This document shows positions 33,401 to 48,400 of a stretch of DNA of 64,000 nt, piece by piece. The stretch lies in assembly GCF_921293095.1 (NCBI RefSeq), contig NC_060258.1:6648607-6712606 (forward strand), read 5' to 3'. The stretch's first letter is position 1. Every line of letters starts with the position of its first letter. Made by a program: the position numbers and the translations under genes. The notes under the pieces are model-generated. The model was not told where the DNA came from. It was given only the letters and a program-made list of their open reading frames with translations, and did not search any database. This DNA is from Ischnura elegans (Eukaryota > Arthropoda > Insecta > Odonata > Coenagrionidae).

Positions 33401-36400
33401 ATCCCATTTATATTATCGGTACTACCACTCACTGAACCACTGCCATGAACTGCACCAGTGGGGATCATGAGTTCTGCCGTATCCCTTTTCCTCCGGTCTC
33501 TTTCTCTCTCGTAGGCACCTGCCTTTTCTCTGCATCCTCTTCTTCTTTCTGCCGGTCTTGAATTCTGTCGTATTTCTTCCTCCGGTCTCTCAATACACCA
33601 CTACTCAAATTTATCTCCCAATCTTTTACAACACGTCTATCTCTTCCTTCTCTCCATACACGACTCCCTGTTTTCTTTTTGCATCCCTCATTACCATTAT
33701 TACCTCCCATTATTGCTTCCTCACTACTATTGTTAATTTTAATTCATTTAAATAAACAACATGGCAGCTTGTTTACAAAGTATACTTCAATAAAAAGTTC
33801 TAGATTCTCTTGAGCTAAATGATGACGCTTATCACCCAACACTCTTGTGTTTGTCGAAAAGAACCGTTCACAGTCGGCATTTATGCAAGAAATCCAAATT
33901 GATTTCAACACAGCATCACTAAATGCTGGAAATGTTAGTGACATCCCTAGCAATAGTGCTGTAACGTCTACCTTTCGCTTTCCAGTTACAGGATTCTTCA
34001 CAAAATATTTCAGTTCTTTGTAGCATCGCATTACACCAATATCATCCAGTTTGGAACACAAACTTATTCTCTTAATTTTCTGCTCAAGTTCTTCAGTGAT
34101 AATCATTTGTATTACCGTATTTCCCGGCCTATAAGACGCACCGGCGCATAAGACGCACCTGCAGGGCTATTCTACTAAACGGGGCCATACGTATGGCCGG
34201 CCGTAAGTTTCTTATGGTCTGACCCGAAATTACGGCCTAAACCGATTCTACTCTCGAGGGGCCATATCGTATGGCCCGGCCAAAAGTCTTAACGCCCTTT
34301 CTGCTGGCGAGTATGAGAATTATAATTGGTACTATAAGTTTGGTTCACTTTTTTATATACTAGTCATTTTTTTGAGAAGGAAGTTTGTTCCAACGTGAAT
34401 AAAAAATTAATTATGTGTTCCTTAACCGAAATGGACTCTTATTAAAGGATAAATTTGGATTTTCTTTAAACACTAATCTAGCGGCAGACGCTGAAGATCT
34501 TTAAAACAAGTGAAGAATGCAAATCACGGGCGAGAAGAAGCAGAAGAAATTTGTACCGTGCAGTATTATAATATTCCTGAATTGTGCATGTAATGGATAG
34601 AGTTAGAACATGACATCCTATTGTAGTTCTAACCCCCTTCCTCTCCTTCCAATGGTGTAACTATTGTCTCATGGCTGCAATCATTTGCCCCCAAAAGCCT
34701 TATAAATCCAGCCAATGCACGAAATCTAAAGATGAAATTGAAACTTTAAGTTTCATTAATTTTATTATCAGAGGCTTATGTTTCGGTAGCTGCATAAAGT
34801 TAAAACATCAATATGAGACTATCATTCTTTCCTTGATTTGTGGACGACATTTGTCCTTTACGCATCGACTTACTGAAGATTGCCTTACTGCCAAAAAAAT
34901 TTCTTGCCCTATGTTTCTTAGATATCCTCCCTCATGAACCGTTATGCTACGAGAGTCTTAAAATATAAAACATTTAATAGCGGATATTTCAAACTACCTA
35001 CAGCTTTTCGAAACAAGTACGGAATCTGCTAGCAAATGTAGCTCAGAAAGCAAATAAAAGCCGGCTCCGGGAAGAGGAACGGGCCCGTTCCTCCGTTCAC
35101 TTTAGCAGAGCATCCGTTAAAAGTATTCCTAACTTTTTAACTACAAGCGAACTTATAGCTCATCCGCTATATCTACTTAAAAATTAAGTAACAACTTTTG
35201 ACGCACGGAAATAGTTAATGAAAATATCGTCATCGTATGCGAACGGATTACCTACACGTATCCCGTATCCTCCTTATGAAATCGACGTCTTTTTTAAATA
35301 TATCTAGCCAATGCCCGTTGAATCCGTATGTGCTCACCCACAATATTCATATATTTCTTGAAACAATCGCTATGTAATCGATGACACTTCCTAAGTTTCT
35401 TTTATAACACCTTAGGCGAGCAATGTTATTTCGTATGGCCCGTGTTATGACCGCCTCCTAGGCAGGCCATAATATTACGGCCTTTAGGCCATAGCTACCG
35501 CCCGAATTATGGACTTTCGCTCAGAGTCGATTCGCTCGAAGCCATACATATGTCTCGAGGCTGTAGTTATGGTCGATTTCGACTTATGGTCCGGCCATAC
35601 GATTAGTGGAATAACCCTGCTGGATTTTTCAGGTAAGAATTTACGAAAAAACAAAAATACTTGGATAATACAAAAAAGAATTTTAATGATAACATTTTAC
35701 ATAAAAACGGAACTTTTATGTTAAAAAAATTTTTAAATTATTAATTAGCAAATATATCAGAGTTTTTTATTCATCATAGAACCCCAGAAATTCCTCATCA
35801 CTGCTTCTAAAATCATACGCGTAGATATTTTCTCGGGAGTCGTCACTTTCCTCATACAAAATGTCATCTTTACATCTATCCAGCGCATTGCTGATTCCAC
35901 ACCTTTTTGAAATACTTAATGATAGTCTCAGTTTTTTCTTTCTGCCAGGACTTTTTCACCCACTCACAAATGGTAGAAATTGAAGGCCGTTTCATTCTTC
36001 GGGTCGGTGTGAAATCGTGAGTTGGTGCCTCAATCCACTTTATCCATTCTTCACGCATAAATTCCTTGAATGGTTTATTGATTGAAACATCCAAAGGCTG
36101 CAGTTGAGAAGTCAATCCACCAGGAATCACAGCAAGATGTGTCGTCTGTTCTGTAGCAAGGATTTTTGCGGACTCCGTTATATGGGCCTTATACTGATCG
36201 CACACTAACAAAGACGATTTCTTCATAAGTCCACCTGGATGTCAGGACCACACCCTCTGCAACCACAGTTTCATACCCTCTCCATCCATCCATCCCTTAG
36301 GATGAACATGAATATAAATTCCATGTGGAATTGGACACGTTTAGGCAGCGTTTTTCATTTAAAGATCAACAAAGGAGGGAGTTTTGAACCATCAGCACAA

Positions 36401-39400
36401 CACGCAAGGACAACAGCATTGCGTGTTTTTTCGTTACCGGAAGTCTTTATCGTAACTGTCTTTGCACCTTTAACGTCCACAGTTCTATTTGATGGCACAT
36501 CAAATGTCAAGGGAACCTCATCCATATTTCCTATCTGTCCTATTTCAAAACACTTCATTTTTCTCAGGGTAAGTACGTATTTGTGGAATTCGATAATTTT
36601 TCTTTCGTATTCGGGTGGCAGTTTTTGTGCTGTTGTGGTTTTGGTACGCATGCACAGACCATTTCTCATCATAAATCTTTCACACCACGACGTTGTCCCA
36701 GAAAAATCGGCAATAGACATATCTATCGCCAACTTTCTCGCTTCCATTAAGATCATTTTTGTTGAAACAGTGAGATGTTCTTCCTGTGATTTATTGTCCA
36801 GGTCTTAACGTGCTCCTCAAGCTTTGGCCATTTCGGAGAACATGAACGTAAAGTTTTCTTACTCTTATTTGCATTCATTAAATCTACCTTCTGCTTCCGC
36901 CATTCTCGTATCATCTTCTCGGTTGGAGGTGGGCCGAGACGCCTTTCAGCTGCCCGGTTGCCGTATTCCGAAGCATATTTCACGACTTGCAAGTTTAAAT
37001 GCAATACTGTACGACAATCTTCTCTCTTTAGATCCCATTAGGTTATTCCAATTTTGACTTTTTATACAGAAATTACCAAGTTTCTGCGCTTAGAAGCACA
37101 TGTGCAGACTAAATAGAAAGATACGTATTACGCACTGAACTGACTGAACACTGAGCTCATACTTTGTTACCTAAGGTTGAGTGCCGGTGGTGCCGGTAGA
37201 CTCGTGAGTTTATCGTGAGAGATATAATGTATTAGCATATAGATGACATCTCCTTTAGCTCAATGTATGTAAGTTTTGCAGCAGCACCCATTGCAAGATT
37301 AAACTAAACATGCTACATTGCATTTTCTGATTTATCCGGGAATTTTTTAAGGGAGTTAGACATCGACGTATTACAACTTTATTTATAACAACCTGCTCAA
37401 AAGAATGCTATTATCAAAATTTTTAATGAATTGAACTATTTTCAATGCCTGATACACTAAAAAATACTTAATGGTATTTATTTATCGTGTCAAAACGGTT
37501 GCTTATTATAGGACGAAGTTATACCCGTGATATCCGTATACCATCGGCGCATAAGACGCAGGATAATTTCACATCACATTTTGGAGAAAAAAGTGCGTCT
37601 TATCAGCTGGGAAATACGGTATTTCAGCCGGGTCAAATACACTGATATACTTACAAAACTGTGAAGTGGGATCATTAGCCTCTAACTCCAGTAGCTTGGT
37701 TACAGCATGGGAAGCTGCACTGGACAGAACTGCACTCATTTTGCTCCAACCAACTTTCCTTCCACAATCCTCTAGCAGTTTAATAACACTGCTCCCGTTA
37801 CTCCCTCATGCAACGATTTCAAGTGCTTGCTGAATTCCCCTTAGCTGCCCATCTAGAATATGTACAGGTGGCTGTGAGTGTTCTTCCAGAAATGTGATCA
37901 TTTCAACAATGTGTTTGCCACATTCTGTGATGAACATATCCTGTATTTCGATTGCTTCCTAGTCTTCTTCTGAAATACTATAGTGAATATCAACCCAGCA
38001 TTGTCACCTTTCATGCTTCCTAGTCTTCTTCTGAAATACTATAGTGAATGTCAACCCTGCATTGTCACCTGTCATGTCCTCACTTTGCATAAACCCTACA
38101 ATTTCCTTTTGCATGTGTTGCAAGATATGCCACTGATTCATACCAGGAGCTCCACCCGGTTAAAAATGGCTGAGGAAATAGTGGCACTTGTTGATTAGGG
38201 GTAGGTTGTATCCAAGTATGTTTTCTATGAAGGTGCTTCCTTTTTCCTGTGTTTAGTAATGCCATCTTCAAATTGGATACTGCTTGATGCAAAATATGCA
38301 GGTGTTTCCCAAGAGTATACAGTACTAAATTAAGTTTATGGGCCCAGCACTGAATTATCAGAACATTGTCTGACAACAAATCCTCCATTGCATGAAAACA
38401 TTTTGTCATGTAGCGAGCAGAGTCGGACACTAATGCTGTTACATTATCTAGTTGTATTTCATACTTCTTCAGTGCGACTAAAATTGCTCTTGAACATGTT
38501 TTTGAATTAGTAGTTTCCAAAGTACACACGTCACCAACTACAATGTCCAATGCACTATCAAAAAGTTCAACAATTTTTAGGTGGATCACAAAAACATTTT
38601 CTTCTCTCTTTTCCATTGTTTTATCACAAAAAACTATCACCTACTTGTCCTTCAGTTGAGTCTTCGTGTTGTATTTTAGATCAGGAATATATTTGGCCCT
38701 TAGTTAGCAAATGTAGGTAATTTCTCCAGCACCAGTAGCGAGGTAAAATTATTCACAGTGGTAAATAAAATGTTAGTTTTCCTATGACTATGGCAAGGAT
38801 TAGAATGCTTTGACTTAATTTACAAAAAGCTGCTGTTCTCGTGTACTTACCCTCAACGAATTCATTCAAAAATAATTATCAGTAGCGGGTGTAACTTTGT
38901 GGAAATCCATAATCGCAGGAATAAAAGGATCAACAACTTTGCTATTTCCACATGGTAATTATTAGAGATCGACCATGATTTCGTTACAGCGACCTTGATA
39001 ATTTTACGCTGCAACGAAACCAATATCGGTCTCAATAAATCACCATGTGGAAATAGGAAAGTTGTTGATCCTTCTATTTCTGTCGTTCAGAAATGACTTC
39101 ATGTGCTTATTTTCCAATTTGTAGAGAAGAATGTCAGCTTTGAGAAAGTTTCATACTACCCACTTTCCAAAATGATGAGCAATTTGGGTTTTTCATGTCA
39201 GCAGTTGATGCAGATAGATATTGATGCTTGTAACTTTAAAGAATTTCCATACTTACCAAATTTTGCAGCAGTTAGATGCTTCGAAGATTTCCAATGTTTT
39301 TCAATCGAGTCTTTCCTTTCCCAAGATACCTAACAATTGCAGAATTGGAACATAACCATACTTTTATCGATACAATAAAATCCATCCTTTTGATACTGAA

Positions 39401-42400
39401 GAGCCCTGTCCCTTTTCTTAATTTTTCATTCGGCACTACAATAACTCGTCAAAATAACTAGAATGTCTGAGACACCAGCAGCAATACTTAACAATGGCAA
39501 CTGGATAAACAGTTATTTGACAGACATAGCTAAAAGGTAGAGATCCAAACAGCAGGTATTCAGGCATGTGCAATCCATGGGTGCATTCATCAGGCTAGCA
39601 CCGGGCTAGCGGGCTACTCTGGATTTACCACTGAAATCTGATTTTAATGCTCACGGAGTGACAAAGGTTCAAGCAGCATGCTCCAGATTCCTCAACTAAT
39701 TTAATATTCCATTCGTGATGTTGATAAGAAAAAATTGCATACATTGCTCTTCTATTGTTCAACTCAGAGAGCAAATACATGGTTATTCCCTCAGAGTAAG
39801 GATGGGAGATTTCCATATATTGCCTAGTATTGCAGCAAATCGAAAACATGCGATGCCATCCTCCCGGGATTGTATCATAACATTAGTTATGCTACGAGGA
39901 ACTGCACTCGTCCACATACCTAAGGAATACTCCCACTTGTGTTAATTTTAATCGAATTGAAACCATTCCGTGTAATGTAATGCTTTTTTCTGTGCTTGAA
40001 ATTATAGTTTCAAAATTTTCCCCAAAAAAATAAAAATTCGTATTTTGGGACACAATTTGCAACATTTCGTGTGTTCAAAAGTCATTTTTCCAGTCACTTT
40101 GAGGTATTTTGTAACGACTTACTTCTACCAGGACACTTTGTGTCTAAATCCGCAAAATTCATGATGGCGAAATTTTCCCATCCCTACTCATTAGTTGTCC
40201 ATGCAAAGTAAATGAACCTTCATATTTTCCCATTGAAGCTATGCAAGCTTTGTTCTATGAGGATTAAGTTATCTACAGATTTCTCTTTTTTGTTAACTTG
40301 GAATAGCCTTCTGTTATATCTTGTCTGAGTAAGTTTAATTTATTAGTCAAATTGTTTGATGTCTCTAAACTGAATTGTAAACCAAAATATACACTAAATT
40401 TATCCTCCATTATAGACCCTATTTATTTTCCATGAATATATGTTATTACCTATGAGCTATGGATTCTCATGCAAAGTTCTTTCATGAAGTAAGTTACTGT
40501 TACGAATAAGATTTTATCTGGAGTTCTGCATCACATGAAACAATTGCCTTGAGGATCATCAGGCGGCTTTTGCAGGGATTTTGCGATGAAAATAAGAAGT
40601 AATAGGAATGTAGTGAAGTGGTAGTTTTAACAAAATACTTATAAATGTTATAAATTCCTGGCATTAATTACCTTAAGGCAGCTTGCAGGTAATATGAAGA
40701 ATACATCCATTTGAGACTAACTTTAATTTTATTCGTATGAGAAATTCTTAAAAGTTTTATTTTAATATTTCTGTATCTCAATCATTAATGATGATTATTG
40801 GGGTTTATGTTGCAGCCCAATACCTTAACTGCTTCCCAAGGCGAAAAGGTGGAAGCTCAGGGCAGGGGAGCCATGGTGGCAGACCTGGACTGGACGCTGG
40901 TCGGGGCAAAGGAGGAACCATCTCCAGAGGAGAATGCCCAGGTATGTGTGGAATTATTATTATGGAATTCAATTAATTGTTGTAGCATATAGTGGGTAAA
41001 AATTTTTATCATGGAAACTGCGAGGACATTTTGATTTTTACGCAGGTTTAAAGGTAACCTATTTGACTCAAAGTTACTAATTACTCGAATAAGTTTTCTC
41101 ATCATAAAAAAGCTGTTTTTTCCTTTATATGTTGTTCATTTGTGTAGTAGAATTCTTGCCTTATACATTAGTATATATAATCTTTGGACCGATAAAGTTA
41201 ACCTTATTAGCCCTCTTGTGGGGAGGTGGGGCACCTCGGTGGTCCAAAGTGTTTCATGTGTTTGCTGTTATTCACATGATGACATAAAATACCTGTGATT
41301 TTCAGAAGCTACCCATTATTTTGTTGTCAAATGCCTTTCATAGATGCTTGTTAGTAACTGGTTAGCGTTCAATAGCACACAAAAGAAAGTGGGAATGTAG
41401 TGGCCATGAGCAAACAGTGTTTGGCACGTTTATGCTACTTTTATTGGTACCACAGCAAGTGGCCTACTTGTTTGCCTTCATTGCAAGGGAGGGGGGTGAG
41501 GTGCAAATGACCTAAAGCTCTAGCTTTACAAGTGACCAAGCTCAACTTTTTTCCCTGTGGTGAATAACAGAGAGCCGTATTCCTGCATAGCAGGAGCCTG
41601 GACTGGTTCCCAGTGGTACTGTATATTGGAAGTATAGTGACCCTTCTTCAAATTCCTTTCATCTTACAAGGGGAGACCACGAACCTTGCTCCGCCTTATT
41701 CAATGCCGTATTTTTTATGGCCTTCCGAATGGTGAACACATACCTGCACTAGGGGTGGTTTTGTTGAATGGGCTTTAGATTGGCTGAACTTGTTTAATTT
41801 TCTAGGAGTACATTTCACAAGCTGCGTATAGTTCCATAATACCGCACTACTCAGCATACGGGTCAGTTGGGGTAGTGGTAGCGATTAAGAATACCACTCA
41901 GGGGACCAGGGTTTGGGGCTTCGTGAAGGCTGTGTATTTTGTTGTCTTCATTATGATCATACGGCATCAAATTTTTCATCAATTTTAATTTCGACAAACA
42001 TAGACATGAGACTTTTATCATCATAATGGCGTTTAGGTATTTAAGCAGTGTCATTTCCAATGCAGAGAAGTGAAGGCTCCACTTGCTACTCTCCTCAAAA
42101 ACGTACCGAAAGATTAATGGGGGCTATAACAGTGGCTTTTTCTTTTGAAGAAATGACATTTGTGGGTGGGCCTCCTGTTATTATATTGGAAAGGCTATGG
42201 AAGATTTTGGGAAGCGGCAAGCACTAGACTCATTTGGTGTAATTGTTGCCTTTAACCCTCTAGTGGGTGCGATGTTATTTCTACAGAGCCGGGTGAATGG
42301 GGTACTTTGCCCATGTAATGTGCATATATGATAACACTCGATTTTTGTGAAAATTAATCTTCATTTGTAGAAATTAGTTAAATCTTGTACATTTATAGGT

Positions 42401-45400
42401 GATACAGATACAAAGGTATGCAGGTGGTACACAGCCGATTGAGTGGCGTAATTTATGCATCACGTGTGACAGGTTCCTCTTGCTGATCTAAAAAAATTAG
42501 CTTCAGCACCTCAAACTTTGAAAACTCGCAATTCCTTAGCTTTTGAGGATTGGCATATTTTATATGCCAGCACGCCCGGTGCAGGGTCATCAAATCTCAG
42601 GAATTAAGGTAATTAGATATAAAATCTATGAATCTACGTAATGTATTCATAGGTTTAGAACAAAAAAATTAATGAAGAAAGCAGAAAAACACAAAATATC
42701 AATGTTTATGAATTGAAATTTTGCAAATTTCAAGAAAATAGTGCAAATTAATTATAAATAAATAACAATCTATTTTTTATGGACTTGTGCAAATTAATTA
42801 ATTTATTAGTTTCCTCCGCTAATGGTATGCGTTCCTTTAATTAGTGTGTGTCAAGAGCATTAATACATTCATTCATTTAAACTTTTAATGAGTATTCCTA
42901 ATGAAATGTAATAATGCGAATCGAAATCGCCATATTTATGTTAGATGATTTCATTGCACACGTAAAAAAGTCATCGTGGTAGTTCACGTACTTTTTAGGC
43001 CCACTCACCCTTTTAAAAATGGCTGCCAAAAAGGTATGGCTTGATAATTTTTTCAAAAGGTGTTTCGTGATTGTCTACTTCTAGGGATCCAATGATAAAA
43101 AAGTCAGGATAAATAAAAATGTTGTATTACATTGCCTCGGTGATTTGAAATGGACACTTCACTAAGCTAAGACTAGAAGCTAGGACACTTCACATCGATT
43201 TCAATGCAATTAGCTGACATTTCCTGCGAGCAACAAAATTCTCAAACTGTCTTAATGCACCGACAGTCACATACTTATTAGTAGTGAAAGGTGATTATGC
43301 ATTGCATCAAAAAAATGATAGGTTATTGCAAGTTTAATTATGTTTTGTTGGGATAGGAAGGCAAACCATCATAGGACAACATGTTATGACAGGAAAATTT
43401 AATTATTTACCTGTTCATGCTATTATGATATATAAATAAAAAAATTTACTGCTTTTGTAAATGAAAAAACATACATTCAGCTGTCCTAATGAAACTAGAC
43501 GTGATGGATATGATCTAAGCCGAGATTCCAACTCAGCATAAAAATACATCTAAGATCATCGAACGGCGTCTCCAGGACAAAATCTTTGTTCAACAGTGTG
43601 GGAAGTTATGTAATTAGAAACACCAATGCTTTGCTTCAAATGGGAGTACGAACTACAAATATCTCCAAGAATTAAGGGGAAGTAAATTGGTACATAAAAT
43701 TTTTCACTCTAAATAATCAGACGAAGGGGTGCCCTGGGGTGATTGTGTGACCTCAGCTGGGGCCCATTTTGCAGTCCTTCACTGCAATATTGTGAGAAAT
43801 TGCATGCCTAGAAATGGATTTAGAGGCTATTCTGGTTCTTTATTTTTAGATTAAAGTTAATAAAAAGTAGCAATTTCATAAATAAAAATACAAGGAAAAA
43901 TGAGAAATACATAGCCTAAAAATTTAGATAAGTATGATGGTTCTATTATCCATTTAGTATATTTGTACCTTAAAACCGCACTGAACTATATCTATTATGG
44001 TTAAGTAATCAATTGACCTTTCACAAAATAAAAAATACCATTTCCTCAGATTCAAATCCCCCCATAACTTAAGTGCGTCAAATGTGCGTGAAGTAATCCT
44101 ACTCAGCTACGGAGCCACATGCACATTCTGTGCTCACGGTGAGTAAAAATATGAATCTGATGAGAGGAAATCCTCACCCGGTCGCCCCTGCATCCGTCCT
44201 CATCGGCTAATGCTGGCGAACTGGTGAGAGATGCAGGCTACCTCATGTGCTAACCTTCCAAGTTTTTACCGACCCTACCACATCAGCTAAGTGGGGCTGG
44301 TGGGTGTCTACATACTTTTGAAAACAATAGTACATCGAGACTAAATAGGAAGGACAAACCAAAAGAGATATTTGGTCACAAATTACCGAAAGGAGAGGTT
44401 TTTTCACAGTGGAGGGAGGAGGGAATATGTGTTTTCTGCTAAAAAGACAAGCAGGACATATAAATGATCTCTTCGGAATTTGGAAGTGACCTTATGGCAA
44501 CCACCAGACACGACAAGGAGAAACCAGAGGCCGTGGTTGCTTATAATAAATTCATGGGTGGAGTTAATCATTGCAACCAGCTCCTTTTTGAAAAGTAAGG
44601 TGACATGCGAAAGGCAAATATTTTTTTTTCAAAATTTAAAACGTATTGATGCTTTAACTCCCGAAGTACGATATAAATAAATAAAATTGCCGTGTGAAAG
44701 GGAAGAGGGCAAAATATGATGCATGTGTTTGAAGGTAAGTGCATTGACCTCGGAAAACATAGAATTGGAAAGATTTTGGAATTTCCTATGGTGAGCGCTG
44801 AGACAAGGAACTACGGGGGTTGGGCAGGATTGGGAGCAGTTAGGAATGGCAATGGGTGAACGAGAAAGGATCAGAGGAAAGTGCTTCTGTAGAGAGAGGA
44901 CAAGGGTACGATGCACTTACCTACCAATATAAATATTATGACCGGAGGGGGTGGATCCTTGGGAAAACTGCAAGCTTATGAATGTCGGGAGGAAAGTCCA
45001 CGCGCCAAATGGCCCTTTGGGACAAAAGGCTGAAAATATAAGTAAAACCACATCCTAGTGTGAAGGAATTGAAATACCGGTCATCAAATGCAAAATATGT
45101 TTCCAACAGCCTGTTTATAACAGTAAAAAAATGTAAAGATTTGGTCAGCAATACTATACATCCCGTTAAAAAAAGTTTTAAAAACGACCAATGAGCCAGA
45201 GCAGAAAATCTAACCCTATTATCATTTTGAAATAGAACTAGATGACATTGTTACAAAAAAGAGGAGTCAAAGATATGTAATGGATATAAAATAAGTATAT
45301 TTATAAATATGACACCTATAACTATTAATCTCTTGCTTATTCAATATACAACACAGTAAAAGCAAATAAATTTCAATTACCAAAATTCAGACACCAAAAA

Positions 45401-48400
45401 ATATTTTCACAGCAGATTACAGAGAATTTTATCAGCAAAAGAGAAAGAAATACGGGTTGCATGATGACATATTTTCAGCAGAGGGGATGTCATTCATGAA
45501 AGTCATTTTTTTATTACAAAAAATGAGGTAAAACCTACTAACTGATATTTTAAAATGGTGTATAGTAACTCAAAACACAATTACAGATATGAAAACGCCA
45601 AAATTTGAGCTCTGACATTGGGGAAGAAATTTGCATTTAGACCTGCATTGAATGGGTTAATACAGTTACTACTTGCTGTGCACCCCTAAAAAAAGCACCA
45701 AAAATCACAATGTCATAGGAATGGCATGTTTATGATCGTTTTAGGCTTACTTCTTGTACGTGAAGAGGGTTAACATATCCACTGTACTTTAGGTTAGATA
45801 GGCAGTGGAATGAGTAAAACCTGCAGTTCTTGTTTGCATGCTATGAATTGCTCCTCGCCTTGCCCACTACTGAATACCAAACTATGATATACCCCCTCGG
45901 TTCAGCATGGTTATCTTCGAACATGATAAAATGGTAGGGTAAATATTTAAAAAATGCAGGTTTAACGATTATTGCCTGCAGAACGCTGGAAGTATCGACA
46001 ATGCTACAATGGGAATTCAAGGTTGGTAATAAGTCTTATATCTATATTTTCAAAGGCATATAAGAATTCTGATAAATAAAACATCTAACGGATGTAATCC
46101 GCAAAATACTAACACTTTTTGCCTGCGTAGAAGATAAGTCAAAGTAAAGAATAATAATGGCAACAATCTTGAAACAATTCCAATTACACCTAAGTCTCAG
46201 TCACACATTCAAACATTAGACAAATATTCATTCACACATCAGTATTTATTTGTTACATGATAGTAATCATACATTTTGTTTATAAGATGAGTGTTTTTTC
46301 TTATTTGAACTCTATGATAGATTTTTGTACAATTTATTGTATATAAATGTCACACACAAGCTTTGAATGTTACACTAGTGAATATTGGTGTGTAGATATC
46401 TATCTATGTTATAAATAGGAATCATTATTTTTTTGTTAACTCACTAAGCTATTTCTATGTCTCTGTATCTCTGTGTTTAATGATACTGATTGCAGACTCA
46501 TATGCAGGCACTGGCCTCAACATCTTCCCAATGGGAAGAGGTGGATGCTGAAGACACAGGAGCCATTGGGATAGACCTGGACTCTATGCCGGTTTTGGCC
46601 AAGAAAGAAACACCCAAGGAGACTGATGCCACTGAGGTATGTATGAAATTCACATTCAACGAAATCAATGGATGAAAGTGATGTTTGGGAGAAATCGTGA
46701 ATTTTAAATACTGTAAACATCGGCTTCTTGATCCCAGAATTTGAAACCTTAATCATTATTTTCAAAAATGGGCACAACATATTGTAACTGATGCCGCTTT
46801 GCACAGCTCATGTTTAGCTTAAAATTGGTGTGCACGAGGGAAGGAGAGCTGATGGAATATCATGTGTGAGTGTGTGTGTATGTGCAGGGAAGCTTGAATG
46901 GAGTGTTAAGTGTTGTCCAATCCCCCCACGATACCCCGCCTTCCCCATTTCAGGATTTTTCTGTGCTGTGTGCGTGACCAGTGAATGTTCCACGTTTTAC
47001 CCCATCCCCACCCTCCAAACAACACCTGTGAGCAGCGAATGGAGAATGACAGAATCTGCTCCCCTTCCCTCTACAAAATGAGAACATGTCCATCGTGAGG
47101 ATTCTAAGAAAACCCACTTCTTCCTGGGTTTCCCCCACTTGCTCCAAACCCAGAATACTAACCCTCTCTAGGTTGTAAAAACCGGACAAATATCAGCTCC
47201 AGAAGACACATTTACTCCGGATATGTATTGCGGTCTAAGTCTATGCTCGACAGCTGAAGGCATCATGTCTGTCACGTGGAGGTGAAGTAGAGGGAGAATA
47301 GAATTGTGAATGATAGACCTAGAAGGGAAAAGTGGTGAAGAAGAGGAAACAGGAGAAAAGAAGGGTAGATTTCCTGCACCAGGAGGAATAAAGTCAACAT
47401 GCGATGCCCAGGATTAAAGATTCTCACAGCCCATGGTGAATGAAGATTCAGGAATCCTGACAGGAGCCAGCCAAAGAGGTCATACTTATCCATGACCTAC
47501 AGTCGGTAAGTATAACTGTTATCCCATATCATGCAACCCCAAGTTGTGAAGATTCAGAAAGGAATACCCTATATCCCCTAATCAAGAATAGGAGAACCAA
47601 CTGTGAAGAAGTCCCATTGCCCTGCAATATTTTTCCCTTGCATTTTTTTTTTCTTTTGACCGTACCATTTTCCCTGTGAATGAGTGTATATTTTAGTATT
47701 TAGGACTGTGCAATATTGGATATTTTTTAGGATTAATGTTAGTGTTGTCACTTCATTTGTTTTTGTATTCACACCAGAGATTCACAAGAAGTGAAGATTA
47801 ATGTTTCATTTTTTATTATTTTATAGATGTCATTTGTTTTAAGTAAATACGATTGATTTTGGTTTCATTTCACCTGCCAGTAATATGCTTAAAGTACAGA
47901 TAATTGGGCAATAGTTTCATGTATTTCTGTGTATATTTTTCCTTATTGATTTTTTAATGCATTAAATTTTTTGTTGAATTTATAATCTGTGTATGTAGTA
48001 AGCACTCGTTCTTTCGTGCACACCAGCAAGTCATCAGCAAAGAGCCGTCCCACAACGGGACCATCCCCTTTCTTCCCCTCCCCCTCTTCCCCAACCCACG
48101 GTACATGACCACATCCCTCCAAACGAATCCTCCCACTCCTCTTTCTTCCCCCACGTCACGTCGTCATGCGATTCATGGTGTTACGGTATTGCTGCCTTTG
48201 AAATGCTTATTTTAAATATTTTAATTATGGTTCAAAATTAATCTATACTTAAACATATAATTTTTTTTGCAGAGTAAATACTTTAAAGTTTTATTCTCTT
48301 TGGGCTTGAGTTAATCTTAATATTGGATTACTCGACCCCAAACTTTAATACCCATAAAAACTACCATTTGAGCGCAATTTGGGTTTATGTAGAGTGACTG

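Larger units (their letters stand above)
34113..37621 (-). mobile_element. pogo/Tigger-type transposon with TA target duplication
   Basis: Ends CCGTATTTCCC...GGGAAATACGG at 34115 and 37619, flanked by TA on both sides. Each end carries repeats of ATAAGACGCAC (two at the left; one direct and one inverted copy at the right), probable transposase-binding sites. It carries a minus-strand pogo transposase pseudogene and is itself interrupted by the Harbinger-like element at 34162-35619. Inserted within the hAT element's coding region. Confidence 0.9.
32718..40194 (-). mobile_element. hAT-family transposon (interrupted), with 8-bp target duplication
   Basis: Ends are TAGGGATAGGAATTTTTCG (from 32726) and, read inward from 40186, TAGGGATGGGAAAATTTCG, a clear inverted pair. 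Flanking 8-mers CTTATGAG (32718-32725) and CTCATTAG (40187-40194) agree at 6 of 8 positions, as for an old hAT target duplication. The interior has minus-strand hAT transposase pieces on both sides of a pogo insertion (34113-37621). Without the insertion the element is about 3.95 kb. Confidence 0.82.

Noticed and set aside
37954..38075. CRISPR-like or satellite array
   Set aside because: Only two adjacent units without spacers, within eukaryotic transposon DNA.
46830..47189. Open frames on both strands in C-rich intron DNA
   Set aside because: Compositional; no splice sites or similarity to the host gene.
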